A DNA stretch of 64,000 bases from Natronospirillum sp965602035 (GCA_965602035.1 OZ271919.1:1426001-1490000); one strand, 5' to 3'. Positions 7,472 to 16,430 are shown, counted from the first letter of the stretch. Translations and numbers: made by a program. The notes: generated from the sequence alone by a model not told the origin.

Positions 7472-8764
7472 ATGCGACACACATTACCATCACTGTTGGC
7501 AGGCGCAGGCATGGCGGCTGCGCTCAGCACACAGGCTATGGCAACCGATGTGACACTGGGCCGGTTTTTCGGCTCGTGCCAGGGTGCCGGCACCGACATC
7601 GCCTCAGCGACCGGCGAAGCCTGCATTATCCAGACGATCATTAACGCGTTCGATGCGAACGACAATGGCGTGGATGTGGAAACACTGCCCACCGACTGGG
7701 GCAATTACTACGACCAGATTCTTGCCTCCTATGCGTCCGGCAACCCGCCGGACGTACACGTAATGCATCGCCACCGGATTCCGGAATACGCCGGCGTGGG
7801 TGCGCTCGCTGACATCACCGATGACCTGATGGATTACGGCATCGACCCGAATGACTGGACGCCCAATGCGCGCGATGCCGTCACTCACAACGGGCGGATC
7901 ATGGGCGTACCCATGGACCTGCACGCCAACCTGTGGCACGTGAATATGGAGATCATGGAAGAAGCCGGCCTGGTGGAGAATGGCGAGCCTGTGCTGCCAT
8001 CCAGCCCGGAAGAGATGATGGAACACGCCGCGCAGGTTAAGGAAGCGACCGGTCAGGATTATCTGGCGGCCGATTTCAGCGAGTTCCCAATCGGGGTACG
8101 CATGGTGCTGGCGCTGCTCTGGCAGCAGGACACCAACATTTTCTCAGGCGATACGGCCACCCTGGACACACCGGAAGCCCGCAACGCGCTGGAACTGATC
8201 AATGATCTGTTCGACAGCGGCTATGCGAACCCGCAGAACAACTACGCGGATGCGCAGCAGAGTTTCCTGGCCGGTGAAGCCGCCGTGCTGGTGAACGGCA
8301 CCTGGGTGGTCGATTTCTACGATTCCCAGGCAGCCGATCCGGACGTTGCCCTGTCGGACTACTATGTGGCGGACTACCCGACCCTGTATGACGAACCGGC
8401 CACCTGGGCGGATACACACCTGTGGGCTATCCCGGCCAGTGTGAAGGCATCAGACCAGGAAACCTTTGACGGGGCCATGCAGTTGCTTGCGTTCATCAAC
8501 GAGCACAACGTTGACTGGGCACGCACCGGTCACCTGGCGATTCGCCAGTCCGTACTGGCCAGTGATGAGTACCAGAATCTGCCGCACCGCGATGAATACG
8601 ACAACACAGTCGACATTGCCCGCGACACTCCGGCAGCCGTCCGCTATGGCGCCATCCAGGATGTGCTGAATCGCCAGTTCCAGTCTACCTGGCTGAACGA
8701 TGTGCCGATTGACCAGGCCCTTGGCGAAGCAGAAGAAGAGGTTCAGAGCCTGCTGGACCGCTAA
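7472..8764 (+). CDS. Sugar ABC transporter periplasmic binding protein
   Basis: A 430-residue extracellular solute-binding protein of family 1. The signal peptide (MRHTLPSLLAGAGMAAALS, cleavage about residue 24) leads to the mature domain. Family-type segments include YDQILASYASGNPPDVHVMHRHRIPEY near the N-lobe and a W-rich C-lobe. The mature protein is strongly acidic (many Asp/Glu and few Lys), common in halotolerant bacteria. It is the third gene of the LacI-controlled operon and is followed by a terminator at 8780-8811. The ligand is not determinable from sequence. Confidence 0.92.
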   Translation: MRHTLPSLLAGAGMAAALSTQAMATDVTLGRFFGSCQGAGTDIASATGEACIIQTIINAFDANDNGVDVETLPTDWGNYYDQILASYASGNPPDVHVMHRHRIPEYAGVGALADITDDLMDYGIDPNDWTPNARDAVTHNGRIMGVPMDLHANLWHVNMEIMEEAGLVENGEPVLPSSPEEMMEHAAQVKEATGQDYLAADFSEFPIGVRMVLALLWQQDTNIFSGDTATLDTPEARNALELINDLFDSGYANPQNNYADAQQSFLAGEAAVLVNGTWVVDFYDSQAADPDVALSDYYVADYPTLYDEPATWADTHLWAIPASVKASDQETFDGAMQLLAFINEHNVDWARTGHLAIRQSVLASDEYQNLPHRDEYDNTVDIARDTPAAVRYGAIQDVLNRQFQSTWLNDVPIDQALGEAEEEVQSLLDR

Positions 8765-8779
8765 CGTCTACCTCGTTGC

Positions 8780-8811
8780 GACAGGCCAGAACACTGGCCT
8801 GTCGGTTTTTT
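8780..8811 (+). terminator. Rho-independent terminator after the binding-protein gene
   Basis: A 9-base-pair stem (GACAGGCCA / TGGCCTGTC), loop GAACAC, then GG and six T residues. The glycosidase 29 bases downstream would be read by leakage or from its own promoter. Confidence 0.9.
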
Positions 8812-8839
8812 CCTGATTGATTGTTCCGGAGTCCGATGT

Positions 8840-9928
8840 ATGGACCTGAAAGCACAACGCTGGTCACCGGCTGACTGTTGGCAATGGCATGAGGCGCTGG
8901 GCTGGCAATGTGGCTTTAACTACCTTCCCCGCAACGCGGTCAATTTTGTGGCCATGTGGCACCCCGAGACGTTTTCCACGGAGTTGATTGAGCAGGAGCT
9001 TCGCTGGGCCGCCGCCTGCGGATTCAACGCCCTGCGCACCAATATCCCGTTCGTACTCTGGGAAACTGACCGAGCTGGCCTGCTGAACCGGATCGAACAA
9101 TTCCTGGCGATTACAGACCGCCTGGGCTTTTCCGTCACGCTGTGCCCGCTGGATGACTGTGAATTTTCCGGAGAACCGGCTCACAGTGGCATTCAGCCAC
9201 CGCCTGTACCGGGTATTCACAACAGCCGGGCGATCGGCAGCCCGGGGCGGGCTGTCGTGATGGATGCAACCCGTCATGCCGCGGTGGCTGATTATGTGCA
9301 GGGGCTGATGCAGGCGTTCGGAAATGACCCTCGGGTATCCCTGTGGGATCTCTACAATGAGCCGGGGAACCGGATGATTTTTCGGGATTATGGCGAAGAG
9401 GTGTACGACGAGGCATTGGAAGCACAGGCTCACGACCTTTTACAGGTGGTGTTCGAGGCCGCCCGGGAAGTGGCTCCGGCACAACCTCTTACCGTGGGTG
9501 CGTGGCATATGCCGGCGCCCTGGGAGCCGACACCCGTGCCCTATTATCAGCACCCGCTGGACCAGGCAGCGCTGTCCTGGTCCGATGTAATCAGCTTTCA
9601 TGCGTACCGGGAAACCTCGGTCGTGCAGGCGGTAATTGAGCAGTTGACGTCGTACGAGCGTCCGTTGATCTGCTCGGAGTGGATGGGCCGTCATGTGGAC
9701 AGCACACTGACAGACCAGCTGCCGATACTGCGGAAATACCACATTCACAGTTATCACTGGGGGCTGGTTCAGGGGCTGACCCAGACCCACCTGCCCTGGC
9801 CGGAGGTGAAACGCCGCCGGGGGGTCGACGAGATCTGGTTCCATGATGTGCTGCACGGTGACGGGTCGCCTTACGATGCCGACGAAATCGAGGTGGTGAG
9901 GCAGTGTCGGGGGCTCCGGTCACATTAG
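8840..9928 (+). CDS. Cytoplasmic clan GH-A glycoside hydrolase (GH5-like)
   Basis: A 362-residue TIM-barrel hydrolase. The retaining acid/base is seen in LWDLYNEPGN (E174, with the preceding Asn) and the nucleophile in LICSEWMGR (E280), the spacing of clan GH-A (cellulase/xylanase/mannosidase-like) enzymes. A strand-like GFNALRTNIPFVLW precedes them, and H254 in ISFHAYRE matches the conserved histidine after the acid/base. No signal peptide is present, so it should act on oligosaccharides already imported by the neighbouring ABC system. ATG 8840 has a GGAG upstream. The exact GH family and substrate are uncertain. Confidence 0.8.
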   Translation: MDLKAQRWSPADCWQWHEALGWQCGFNYLPRNAVNFVAMWHPETFSTELIEQELRWAAACGFNALRTNIPFVLWETDRAGLLNRIEQFLAITDRLGFSVTLCPLDDCEFSGEPAHSGIQPPPVPGIHNSRAIGSPGRAVVMDATRHAAVADYVQGLMQAFGNDPRVSLWDLYNEPGNRMIFRDYGEEVYDEALEAQAHDLLQVVFEAAREVAPAQPLTVGAWHMPAPWEPTPVPYYQHPLDQAALSWSDVISFHAYRETSVVQAVIEQLTSYERPLICSEWMGRHVDSTLTDQLPILRKYHIHSYHWGLVQGLTQTHLPWPEVKRRRGVDEIWFHDVLHGDGSPYDADEIEVVRQCRGLRSH

Positions 9929-9956
9929 TTTCTGCTGACTTCAGCCGGCGCCGCAC

Positions 9957-10058
9957 ATCGGCCAACAATCCGTCGGGGAGTCGTCGAAAACAGGACGTTT
10001 TCGTCGCAGGGCTACAGGGACGTATTTACGCCCGGTCCCCGACGGACTGTTGGCCGAT
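9957..10058 (+). repeat. Dispersed structured element, copy 2
   Basis: Arms 9957-9979 and 10036-10058 are complementary at 22 of 23 positions (ATCGGCCAACA... / ...TGTTGGCCGAT). The 56-base core at 9980-10035 matches copy 1 in sequence. It sits between the convergent ends of the glycosidase and TSUP genes. Confidence 0.85.
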
Positions 10059-10087
10059 AGTGCCGATGTCCGAGATGAACCCGACCA

Positions 10088-10846
10088 CTAAAGAATCGAG
10101 CTGACGCCCTGGTAAAGCAGGCGGCTGCCGGTGATCACCAGCAAAGCGTAGCAGACGTGGTAGAACCATCGCACAGTCACCCGTTTGTGCAACCACAGGC
10201 CGGAATAGATGCCCGCGACGGCCACCGGGGCCAGACCCAGCGAGGTGACCAGATTATCCGGCACAAACTGCCCCATCATTGTGTAGGGAATCAGTTTCAC
10301 GTAGTTCACGAAGGCGAAGAACACCACGGTGGTACCCACGAACAGTGTCTTGTCCAGACGCTGGGGCAGCAGGTAGATGTTCACCGGTGGCCCGCCGGCG
10401 TGGGCCGAAAAGCTGGTGAACCCGGCGACGGTGGACCAGAATGTGCTGCGGGCGCGGCTGACCGGGTTGGGCTGATCAGAGCCGGCGCCCCGGTTCAGAT
10501 AGAAATTGGCGGCAAAGCCCAGGGCGATTACGCCGATAAGCGCCCGTACCGCGTCCTCACTGACCCACCGGTACGTCAAGGCTGCAATGGCGACCCCGGC
10601 GAGTGCACCGGGGAGCATGATTTTCAGGTTCGGCACATGCCAGTTGCGCCAGAAAGCCCGCAGACCGGCAATATCCATGACACAGAGAATCGGCAGCATA
10701 ATGGCTGCTGCCTGAAAGGGCGGTATCACCAGGGCCATCAGCGGCACCGCCAGCACGCCCAGGCCGCCACCAAACCCGCCCTTGGATATGCCGGCTATCA
10801 TTACGGCCACGACCGCCAGCGGATAGAATAGCCATTGGTCGATCAT
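10088..10846 (-). CDS. TSUP-family (TauE/SafE) membrane transporter
   Basis: A 252-residue inner-membrane protein with 7-8 hydrophobic helices and the family's two related halves. Typical segments are AGISKGGFGGGLGVLAVPLMAL near the N-terminus and SAHAGGPPVNIYLLPQRLDKTLFVGTTVVFF in the middle. The family exports sulfite, sulfoacetate or similar organosulfur anions; the substrate here is unknown. The frame is open further upstream to 10882, but the ATG at 10844-10846 has a perfect GGAGAGG site and begins at the first helix. Confidence 0.88.
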   Translation of the reverse strand: MIDQWLFYPLAVVAVMIAGISKGGFGGGLGVLAVPLMALVIPPFQAAAIMLPILCVMDIAGLRAFWRNWHVPNLKIMLPGALAGVAIAALTYRWVSEDAVRALIGVIALGFAANFYLNRGAGSDQPNPVSRARSTFWSTVAGFTSFSAHAGGPPVNIYLLPQRLDKTLFVGTTVVFFAFVNYVKLIPYTMMGQFVPDNLVTSLGLAPVAVAGIYSGLWLHKRVTVRWFYHVCYALLVITGSRLLYQGVSSIL

Positions 10847-10956
10847 GCACCCTCTCCCTGTTTGACCTGTATCTGGTGCCACACACCCCCGCGGATTGAC
10901 AAGCGGTCAGGCTGCGGTAAGGCTGTGCCAGAACTTCAACGGGGCGAGTATATCCT

Positions 10957-11736
10957 ATGGACAGCCGATTCTCCCATGCGATCCGGATAGCACGGGCCGC
11001 AGGCAACACCGCAATGGGTTTCTACCGCAACCGTGGCGGCGGACTACAGATCGAACAAAAGGGTGGGCACGACTGGGTATCGGAGGCCGACCGCCAGACC
11101 GAAGACGACCTTCGACAGCGCATAGCCGAGGCGTTTCCGGGCGACCGCCTCATCGGTGAAGAATCGGGTGACACCGGAGCGCATCCGGGTAATACAAACG
11201 CGGTCTGCTGGGTACTCGACCCGATTGATGGCACCACCTGCTTTCTCAGCGGTATCCCGCAATGGTGTATCGCTATCGCCATCGGCACGCTGGAGGAAAC
11301 GACAGCCGCCGTGATCTACGATCCCGTGCACGACGAGCTGTTCAGTGCGGCCAAAGGTCAGGGTGCCTGGCTGAACGACCAACCGCTCAGGCTCGCCCCG
11401 GGCGGGGGAATCGGCGACGGGCTGCTTTCAGTGGGCAGCCACCCGCCATCCGGCGCGGATCGCGCCGGCCGCTATATGCAGCAGCTTCTGGACGACGGCG
11501 GTATGTACACGCGCATCGGCTCCTGCGCGCTCGCCCTGGCCTATGTGGCCGCCGGTCGGCTGGTCGGTATGGTGGAACCCCGCGTGCACCCGTGGGACAG
11601 TTGGGCGGGCAGCCTGGTCGTGCGGGAAGCCGGAGGCCGCGCAACCGCACACCGTGATGGCGCGCAGGTCGGCCGGCCGGGGCCGGTAATGGCCGCGACG
11701 CCCACGGCCTGGGAGCACCTGGACCGGCACTACTGA
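10957..11736 (+). CDS. Inositol monophosphatase family protein
   Basis: A 259-residue Mg2+-dependent phosphatase. The first metal-site Glu is in LIGEESG, the signature WVLDPIDGTTCFLSGIPQW gives the D-P-I-D-G-T metal ligands, and WDSWAGSLVVREAGG forms the C-terminal motif. The family hydrolyses inositol phosphates, histidinol phosphate or 3'-phosphoadenosine phosphates; close relatives are annotated as histidinol-phosphatase-like. Which substrate applies cannot be settled from sequence. It is divergent from the TSUP gene, about 110 bases apart. Confidence 0.88.
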   Translation: MDSRFSHAIRIARAAGNTAMGFYRNRGGGLQIEQKGGHDWVSEADRQTEDDLRQRIAEAFPGDRLIGEESGDTGAHPGNTNAVCWVLDPIDGTTCFLSGIPQWCIAIAIGTLEETTAAVIYDPVHDELFSAAKGQGAWLNDQPLRLAPGGGIGDGLLSVGSHPPSGADRAGRYMQQLLDDGGMYTRIGSCALALAYVAAGRLVGMVEPRVHPWDSWAGSLVVREAGGRATAHRDGAQVGRPGPVMAATPTAWEHLDRHY

Positions 11737-11774
11737 TCGCGCGCTCCTACAGGAGAGTCTGTCGCAGACGGTGG

Positions 11775-12518
11775 TTACAAACGGCCGGCGGCAACGATGC
11801 GGTTGAGGAAGGATTTCGTGCGGGAATGCTGAGGCGTGGTAAAGATATGATCCGGCGGCCCCTCTTCGACGATCCGGCCACCTTCCAGAAAACAGACACG
11901 ATCCGCGACTTCGCGTGCAAAGCCCATTTCATGGGTCACAATGATCATCGTCATGCCCTGGTCCTTGAGGCCCTTGATAATCGCCAGCACTTCCCCTACC
12001 AACTCGGGATCCAGCGCAGCGGTCACTTCATCGAGTAACAACACATCCGGCCGGTTCATGAGCGCGCGCACAAAGGCCACGCGCTGTTGCTGGCCACCGG
12101 ATAACTGCTCCGGGTAGGCCCTGGCGAATTCCGCCATACCAAATCGCTCAAGGCCGTCGAGTGCGGTGGTTTCAGCCGCTTTGCGCGACTGGCCATTCAC
12201 CTTGCGCGGCCCCAGGGTGAGGTTATCGAGCACGGTCAGGTGGGGAAACAGATTGTACGACTGAAATACGATGCCGATACGCCGCTGCAGGCCGGTCTTG
12301 CCGAACGACAGGTCGTCGTTCAGCACGCCATCGAGCCGGATCTCGCCATAGTCCGGTAATACGAGCCGGTTGATGCAGCGCAGCAGCGTCGACTTACCGG
12401 AGCCGGAGGCACCGATCAGGCACACCAGTTCATGGTGGGCGACCTCCAGATCAATCTGGTCGAGCACGAGCTTGTCGCCGAAATACTTGGTGACTTCCCG
12501 CAATTCAATCCGGTTCAC
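11775..12518 (-). CDS. Polar amino acid ABC transporter ATPase
   Basis: A 247-residue cytoplasmic ATPase of the GlnQ/HisP type. Walker A is GASGSGKSTLLRCINRL, the Q-loop lies in IGIVFQSYNLFPHLT, the signature is LSGGQQQRVAFVRAL, Walker B is DVLLLDEVTAALDPELV, and the H-loop is VTHEMGFA. It starts with GTG (12516-12518) after GGAGG, three bases past the permease stop. It is the last gene of a three-gene uptake operon (binding protein, permease, ATPase). The substrate, a polar amino acid or opine, is not evident. Confidence 0.93.
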   Translation of the reverse strand: MNRIELREVTKYFGDKLVLDQIDLEVAHHELVCLIGASGSGKSTLLRCINRLVLPDYGEIRLDGVLNDDLSFGKTGLQRRIGIVFQSYNLFPHLTVLDNLTLGPRKVNGQSRKAAETTALDGLERFGMAEFARAYPEQLSGGQQQRVAFVRALMNRPDVLLLDEVTAALDPELVGEVLAIIKGLKDQGMTMIIVTHEMGFAREVADRVCFLEGGRIVEEGPPDHIFTTPQHSRTKSFLNRIVAAGRL

Positions 12519-12521
12519 GCA

Positions 12522-13406
12522 TCAGCCTCCTATCTGCAGTCGACGCTCTCGGTCGAGCCGGGTCAGGTAGTCGGCCAGCCGTGCCATGGGGACTGTTGCC
12601 AGCAGGAACAGACCGGCAGCCACAATGAGAGACGAATAATTGAACGTGCTGGCCGTGTAGATCTGGGCTTCCCGCACCGCATCGCGCACACCGATGACTG
12701 ACAACAGCGCCACATCTTTCTGCAGCGCGACGACAATATTCATCATGGCCGGAATTACGTTGCGCACCGCCTGCGGAAGGATCGCATAGATCATGGTCTG
12801 CCATTCACTGAGGCCCAGCGACTTGGCCGCAGCCCACTGACCCTCATGCACCGCATCGATACCGGACCGATAGATTTCCGCCACATAGGCAGAATAGCTG
12901 AGCACCATGGCCACCGCGCCCCAGAACAGGCTGCTCGACGGCAGCCCCGGCAGGTTAAGCGCCGGCACACCAAAGCCGAACAGCAGGACCAGCAGCAACA
13001 CCGGTAACCCACGGAACAGGTCAATATAGAGCACCACCAGCAAACGGAAAGGCGCAAACCAGGGTGCGCGCAGCGCTCTGACCACCGCCAGCACGATTCC
13101 CCAGAGCAGGATCAGAACCAGCACCGTCAGCCAGATGCGCATGTTCAGCCAGAAGCCCTCAAGGACCCGCGGAAACGCCGCTACCATGGCATCGATGCTG
13201 AAAAACTGCATCCGGATGCGCGGCCACTCTTCCGCCGACGTAACCAGCCAGGCAAGGCCGCCGAACACGACGACCACACTGACCAGACTGATCAGCGCCG
13301 GAACAAGCGCCGCCCGCCAGTCGAACCCCCGCTGTCGCGGAGGCGGAGGCGGTTTACGGACTTCGTCCGGTGCTTCTACCCGTACTGTTGCCGTTCGTCC
13401 GGTCAT
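12522..13406 (-). CDS. Polar amino acid ABC transporter permease
   Basis: A 294-residue inner-membrane permease of the HisM/GlnP family. A cytoplasmic Pro/Arg-rich N-terminus leads into a first hydrophobic helix (ALVPALISLVSVVVVFGG). The remaining helices carry the family EAA-like loop (AAKSLGLSEWQTMIYAILPQAVRNVIP). The start overlaps the upstream binding-protein stop by four bases. Only one permease gene is present, so it probably works as a homodimer. Confidence 0.92.
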   Translation of the reverse strand: MTGRTATVRVEAPDEVRKPPPPPRQRGFDWRAALVPALISLVSVVVVFGGLAWLVTSAEEWPRIRMQFFSIDAMVAAFPRVLEGFWLNMRIWLTVLVLILLWGIVLAVVRALRAPWFAPFRLLVVLYIDLFRGLPVLLLVLLFGFGVPALNLPGLPSSSLFWGAVAMVLSYSAYVAEIYRSGIDAVHEGQWAAAKSLGLSEWQTMIYAILPQAVRNVIPAMMNIVVALQKDVALLSVIGVRDAVREAQIYTASTFNYSSLIVAAGLFLLATVPMARLADYLTRLDRERRLQIGG

Positions 13407-14221
13407 TCTGTGATGACAGGCAGATCCGGATCATCAATCAGATACTCATTGGTGAGGTCTTCCACAACCCCGCGGGCCATGACCTCATCCAGCGCATCGT
13501 TCACCCAGTTGACCAGTGTGTTGCCACGCTCGAAGAGCAACCCGTGGCCCTGGTCATTAGGGTCGGGTGGTAACAGCGCCGTGATCTGGGCTTCCGGCAC
13601 CTGCACGGCGGTAACGTAGAGTGCCGTCGGCAGGCTGATCAGGGTAGCGTCGATCTGCCGGGCGCGCATAGCCTGGAACACATCCACCTGCTCGTTATAG
13701 ACATTGGCGTCGTCCACCCCAAGACGGTTCACCAGATAATCATTGTCGGTGGTACCGATCACTACGCCCCAGTCAGCCTCACGCAGGTCGGCAAAGGAGT
13801 TCGCGTCTTCCAGCGGGCTGTCGGCCAGCGTAAGCACAGCTTTTTCCGGCTGGTAGTAGACCTGACTGAAAGTGACGACTTCCTTGCGCGCCTCGGTCAC
13901 GGAAATCTGCTGAATCGCGAAGTCAAAGGGTTTGGGGCCCGGTGCAATGGTCTGGTCAAAAGTCTGCCCGACCCATTGCACATCGTCCCGGTCGAAGCCC
14001 ATTTCTGCGGCCAGCTCGTACACCAGGCCATTCTCGAAGCCTTCACCGCTGGCCGGGTCGTTGTTGAGCATCCAGGGCGGATAGACCGGATCACCGGTGC
14101 CCACTGTCAGCTTGCCCGGCTCCACAAGCCGGGGGTCATTTGGTGTACGTTCCTGCGCCTGCGCGGTACCGGCGAGCATGGCCGTGGCAAGGGCGAGTCC
14201 CAGAAGTCTGTACGCAGTCAT
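13403..14221 (-). CDS. Polar amino acid ABC transporter binding protein
   Basis: A 272-residue periplasmic protein of SBP family 3. Its signal peptide is MTAYRLLGLALATAMLAGTAQAQ. Typical segments are GKLTVGTGDPVYPPWMLN (ligand-carboxylate strand), FDFAIQQISVTEARKEVVTFSQVYY and WGVVIGTTDNDYLVNRLG. The ATG at 14219-14221 gives a normal signal peptide; an in-frame upstream ATG would add a short polar tail and is less likely. It heads the operon with the permease and ATPase. Confidence 0.9.
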   Translation of the reverse strand: MTAYRLLGLALATAMLAGTAQAQERTPNDPRLVEPGKLTVGTGDPVYPPWMLNNDPASGEGFENGLVYELAAEMGFDRDDVQWVGQTFDQTIAPGPKPFDFAIQQISVTEARKEVVTFSQVYYQPEKAVLTLADSPLEDANSFADLREADWGVVIGTTDNDYLVNRLGVDDANVYNEQVDVFQAMRARQIDATLISLPTALYVTAVQVPEAQITALLPPDPNDQGHGLLFERGNTLVNWVNDALDEVMARGVVEDLTNEYLIDDPDLPVITE

Positions 14222-14369
14222 CCTTTTTTCTCCGGTTGTGTTCATTGTCGGCCAGCGGCCGGTGTTCAAACGCCATGGTAGCGGTGCCTGCGGATGCACA
14301 CAACACAACGTGCCACGTACTGTTTCCGCGATGTCGGGAACCTTCACAGGGCCAGCTCATGGCCGGACG

Positions 14370-14978
14370 CTAGTCGAAAGGAGAATCCGGCCAGGGCTCG
14401 GGCGAGCGAAAGCACTCAACGGTGTGATCGTTGATAACGCCCGTAGCCTGCAGATAGGCGTAACAGATCGTGCTGCCGACAAAAACGAAACCGTGGTGCT
14501 TCAGGTCCTTGCTGAATTTGTCGGACAGAGCGGTTGTCGCCGGCACATCGGCATCGCTCTCGGGCCGATTGAGCTGGGGTGTTCCCTGGGTCAGCGACCA
14601 GAGGTAATCCGAAAAGCTCCCCCACTCTTCCTGCAACTGCAGAAACGCCCAGGCGTTGTTACGCGCGGCATAGATTTTCCGGCGATTACGAATAATACCG
14701 GGATCCAGCAGTATCTGCTCCAGCCGGTCGTCGGTAAACCGGGCCACGAGCTCGGGCTCGAAATTATCGAACAGTTCGCGGTACCGATCCCGTTTCTGCA
14801 GCACGGTCCGCCAGCTCAGGCCGGCCTGATGGCCTTCCAGAACCAGAAATTCAAATAACGTGCGATCGTCGTAGCAGGGCGTGCCCCACTCATGATCGTG
14901 ATAATGGCATTCAATCGCCGAATTCATTGCCCAACCGCATCGGTGACGGCCATCGTCTCTCGGGTCTTCAGGCGGCAT
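14370..14978 (-). CDS. tag: DNA-3-methyladenine glycosylase I
   Basis: A 202-residue base-excision enzyme that removes 3-methyladenine. The family motifs are RCGWA near the N-terminus (zinc-binding Cys), YHDHEWGTP, LFEFLVLEGHQAGLSW with the catalytic-pocket Glu, and the C-terminal INDHTVECF, which supplies the His and Cys zinc ligands. Length is close to the usual 187-200. The gene is last in an mvaB-epmC-tag operon and its start lies 11 bases inside the epmC end. Confidence 0.94.
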   Translation of the reverse strand: MPPEDPRDDGRHRCGWAMNSAIECHYHDHEWGTPCYDDRTLFEFLVLEGHQAGLSWRTVLQKRDRYRELFDNFEPELVARFTDDRLEQILLDPGIIRNRRKIYAARNNAWAFLQLQEEWGSFSDYLWSLTQGTPQLNRPESDADVPATTALSDKFSKDLKHHGFVFVGSTICYAYLQATGVINDHTVECFRSPEPWPDSPFD

Positions 14979-15519
14979 GGTGGCACTCCCTGTTGTCGCA
15001 CCGCACCCAGCTCACCTCGGTGCGGTAGAATTCACTCAGCGCCCGGCACAGTCGAGCCAGCCGATCCGGCACCCTCTGCGCCAGTGTACGCTCGATCCAG
15101 TCATTCACGCTGGCCTTGAAGGCATCACTGGGCTCAGCGTTGCCATCCAGATTGTCGGCGCTGAAATGGAACGGGTGGCCGGCAGCCTGCGACAGAAGCC
15201 ACTCATAGGCCTGCGGCCTGGCCTCTACCCGCTCGAATTCTTGCTGTTCGTGGTCGCTCCGACCATCAGGCTTATACCAGTAACCATAGTCGATCTGCTG
15301 CCGGCGTGCTTCGCCCGCGATACACCAGTGGGCAATCTCATGCAGCGCACTGGCGAAAAAGCCGTGCGCAAACAATATCCGGTGATGAGGATGGTGGGCG
15401 TCCGCGGGCCGATACTCCGGCTCGCCGTCCCCCCGCACTAATTCCGTATTGAAGTCCTCAAGGAACTCACGATTGAACAGCCGGATCAGGTCTTCAACAG
15501 CGTGGTGTGGTCTGCTCAT
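14968..15519 (-). CDS. epmC: Elongation factor P hydroxylase EpmC
   Basis: A 183-residue protein of the EpmC (YfcM) family, which hydroxylates the beta-lysyl-lysine of EF-P. The metal-binding signature FASALHEIAHWCIAGEARR (HExxH-like) is followed by DYGYWYKPDGRSDHEQQEFERVEARPQAYEW, both highly characteristic. No epmA or epmB is in this window. The start overlaps the mvaB stop by four bases, so translation is probably coupled. Confidence 0.93.
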   Translation of the reverse strand: MSRPHHAVEDLIRLFNREFLEDFNTELVRGDGEPEYRPADAHHPHHRILFAHGFFASALHEIAHWCIAGEARRQQIDYGYWYKPDGRSDHEQQEFERVEARPQAYEWLLSQAAGHPFHFSADNLDGNAEPSDAFKASVNDWIERTLAQRVPDRLARLCRALSEFYRTEVSWVRCDNRECHHAA

Positions 15520-16430
15520 TTCCGGGCGTGCTCCCGGGCATGAAGCGCCAGGCCGACTCGCGACCGGTTGGGTCGGCCTAGCCGCTCACACACGGCTGAA
15601 CCGACGCGGGCGACTTCCGCCAGGTCGGCATCGGTTCGGATGCCCAGGCCCTGCAGCAGAAAGAGCACATCTTCCGTGGCGACATTTCCCGCGGCGCCGG
15701 GTACAAAGGGGCACCCGCCGAGCCCTGCCACCGAGGCGTCGACCACGGAGACGCCCATTTCCAGCGCCGCGTAGATATTGGCCAGCGCCTGGCCATAGGT
15801 GTCGTGGCAATGAACTGCCACCTTCTCCACCGGCACCCGCTCGAATACAGCCTGCAGAAGTGCCTGCATCTGGAGGGGTGTGCCAACGCCCAGCGTGTCG
15901 CCGAGTGATATCTGCTGACACCCCATATCATAAAGGCGCCCGGCCACCTCGGCGGCTGCGGCCGGCTTTACGCGCCCTTCAAACGGGCAGGCAACAGCAG
16001 CGGATACATAGCCTCTGACCGGCACGTTGCGTTGCTTCGCTTCCGCGAGAACGGGCTCGTACCGGGCAAAACTGTCGTTGATGCCGCAGTTTATATTGTG
16101 CTTGCTGAAGGCCTCGGTGGCTGACGAAAACAGCGCGATGGCGTCGGTCTGGGCAGCGACGGCCTCGGAAAAGCCGCGTTCGTTGCCGACGGCAGCCCCG
16201 TAGGTAACCCCGTCGATGCGATTGATCTGTTGCAGTACTTCGTCGGAATCGGCCATCTGCGGTACACGCTCGGCGGAGACGAAGCTACCGGCTTCAATCC
16301 ACTTCATACCGGCATCAGCCAGCCGCTCTACCAGCCGGACCCGGTCGACGACGGTCAGCGGGTGCGTTTCGTTCTGAAGGCCGTCTCGCGGCCCGACTTC
16401 AACAATGGACACCTGGCGAGGCAACGTCAT
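15516..16430 (-). CDS. mvaB: Hydroxymethylglutaryl-CoA lyase
   Basis: A 304-residue enzyme that cleaves HMG-CoA to acetyl-CoA and acetoacetate in leucine breakdown. The TIM-barrel motifs are VEVGPRDGLQNE (substrate Arg-Asp), VHCHDTYGQALANI (metal-binding histidines) and GLGGCPFVPGAAGNVATED with the catalytic Cys. ATG 16428-16430 has an AGGAG site and the normal N-terminus; the frame runs open far upstream through the dispersed element at 16609-16705, which is not part of the protein. No other leucine-catabolism gene is adjacent; it is co-transcribed with epmC and tag. Confidence 0.94.
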   Translation of the reverse strand: MTLPRQVSIVEVGPRDGLQNETHPLTVVDRVRLVERLADAGMKWIEAGSFVSAERVPQMADSDEVLQQINRIDGVTYGAAVGNERGFSEAVAAQTDAIALFSSATEAFSKHNINCGINDSFARYEPVLAEAKQRNVPVRGYVSAAVACPFEGRVKPAAAAEVAGRLYDMGCQQISLGDTLGVGTPLQMQALLQAVFERVPVEKVAVHCHDTYGQALANIYAALEMGVSVVDASVAGLGGCPFVPGAAGNVATEDVLFLLQGLGIRTDADLAEVARVGSAVCERLGRPNRSRVGLALHAREHARK

